Of a DNA stretch of 21,766 bases, positions 21,435-21,766 are shown in pieces. Origin of the DNA: a virus; the IMG/VR virus record IMGVR_UViG_3300009136_000041, positions 1 through 21,766 of that record. One strand, given 5' to 3'. Below the pieces are notes generated by a model, which had not been told where the DNA came from, ran no database searches, and saw only the letters and a program-made list of their open reading frames with translations. Position numbers and translations under genes: made by a program. Position 1 is the stretch's first letter. The number at the start of each line of letters is the position of its first letter.

Positions 21435-21766
21435 TGACTATTGTTACGGACGTAATGTCAGACGTAATAACCAATGTCTCCAGTGGTGTCTTAGACCTGA
21501 ATGGGACCAGAGAACGTTACAGGTTCGACATAGCAGACAGCATGTATGCCACATTCCCTGAATGGACTCCGCTTAATGCTGTGTTCAGCTATGGGGCTGA
21601 TGTTGTTGTCACTACTGGAAACACTGGCGTAGCACAGGAGATACTTGTAGGTGCCACTGCTGCGGGGGATCATATTTTAAGAGTATCCTCTACAGGCTTT
21701 ATACAGATCGTATACCGAGATACTGTAGGGACTCAACGCTTCTTTAACACTGGCTCTGCTATTGAT
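21434..21766 (+). CDS. Partial gene, N-terminal 111 residues of a probable appendage protein
   Basis: ATG 21434 overlaps the previous stop (TAATG) and the frame stays open to the right edge. The sequence is beta-rich: a short N-terminus (MTIVTDVMSDVITNVSSGV) leads to YRFDIADSMYATFPEW and alternating hydrophobic and polar strands (VFSYGADVVVTTG, QEILVGATAAGDHILRV, GFIQIVYRDTVG). This fits a phage tail or head appendage next to the fibre gene. The C-terminus is outside the window and no family is certain. Confidence 0.55.
   Translation, partial: MTIVTDVMSDVITNVSSGVLDLNGTRERYRFDIADSMYATFPEWTPLNAVFSYGADVVVTTGNTGVAQEILVGATAAGDHILRVSSTGFIQIVYRDTVGTQRFFNTGSAID

Noticed and set aside
1-21766. CRISPR array, tRNA genes, insertion sequences, diversity-generating retroelement
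   Set aside because: I looked for regularly spaced repeats, cloverleaf patterns, transposase motifs and a reverse transcriptase and saw none. A retroelement could still lie outside, since BPP-1-like phages have one.

Overview
The window is a stretch of a tailed-phage (or prophage) genome. It carries the morphogenesis and lysis half of a podovirus with a T7-like plan. All credible genes are on the + strand, are packed tightly with many TAATG/ATGA overlaps, and use Shine-Dalgarno sites. Two regions resemble sigma70 promoters and several are intrinsic terminators, so a Gram-negative, probably gammaproteobacterial or marine host fits; that is inference. I see no replication, integration or transcription genes, tRNA, CRISPR array or transposon. 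Both window ends cut through a gene.

Layout. (1) 1-1780, lysis module: the end of an unknown gene, a small unknown gene, an M15-type peptidase endolysin, a holin-like membrane protein, and a single-pass membrane protein with flanking coiled coils. (2) 1781-1980, structured non-coding region: three consecutive hairpins ending in a T8 terminator, then an extended -10 promoter, then two more hairpins including a perfect 13-bp stem. (3) 1981-6930, packaging and portal: small helical proteins, a putative small terminase, the large terminase, a candidate permuted papain-like protein, two small proteins, the portal and a Bbp19-like protein. (4) 6920-10112, capsid: scaffold, a fibre or decoration-like gene in an unusual place, then the major capsid protein behind its own promoter with operator-like repeats. 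Two terminator-like hairpins follow the capsid gene. (5) 10199-19860, tail and ejection: adaptor (T7 gp11-like), nozzle (T7 gp12-like) with an inserted beta domain, and ejection proteins resembling T7 gp14, gp15 and a gp16 split over two genes. The first gp16-like half carries an apparent embedded ADP-ribosyltransferase-like domain. (6) 19857-21766, host recognition: a T7-type tail fibre, a small protein, and the start of another probable appendage protein.

How it works together. The terminase pair would package DNA through the portal into a scaffold-assembled HK97-type head. Adaptor and nozzle close the tail, the fibre binds the host, and the gp14/15/16-like proteins are expelled to build the DNA channel. 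The endolysin, holin and membrane coiled-coil protein would release progeny. The most interesting items are the ART-like domain in an ejected protein, the three-hairpin RNA before the packaging operon, the repeat-bearing capsid promoter, the misplaced fibre-like gene with its contrasting codon use, and the candidate cysteine protease beside the terminase. Family assignments are from recognition of sequence patterns; no database search was run.
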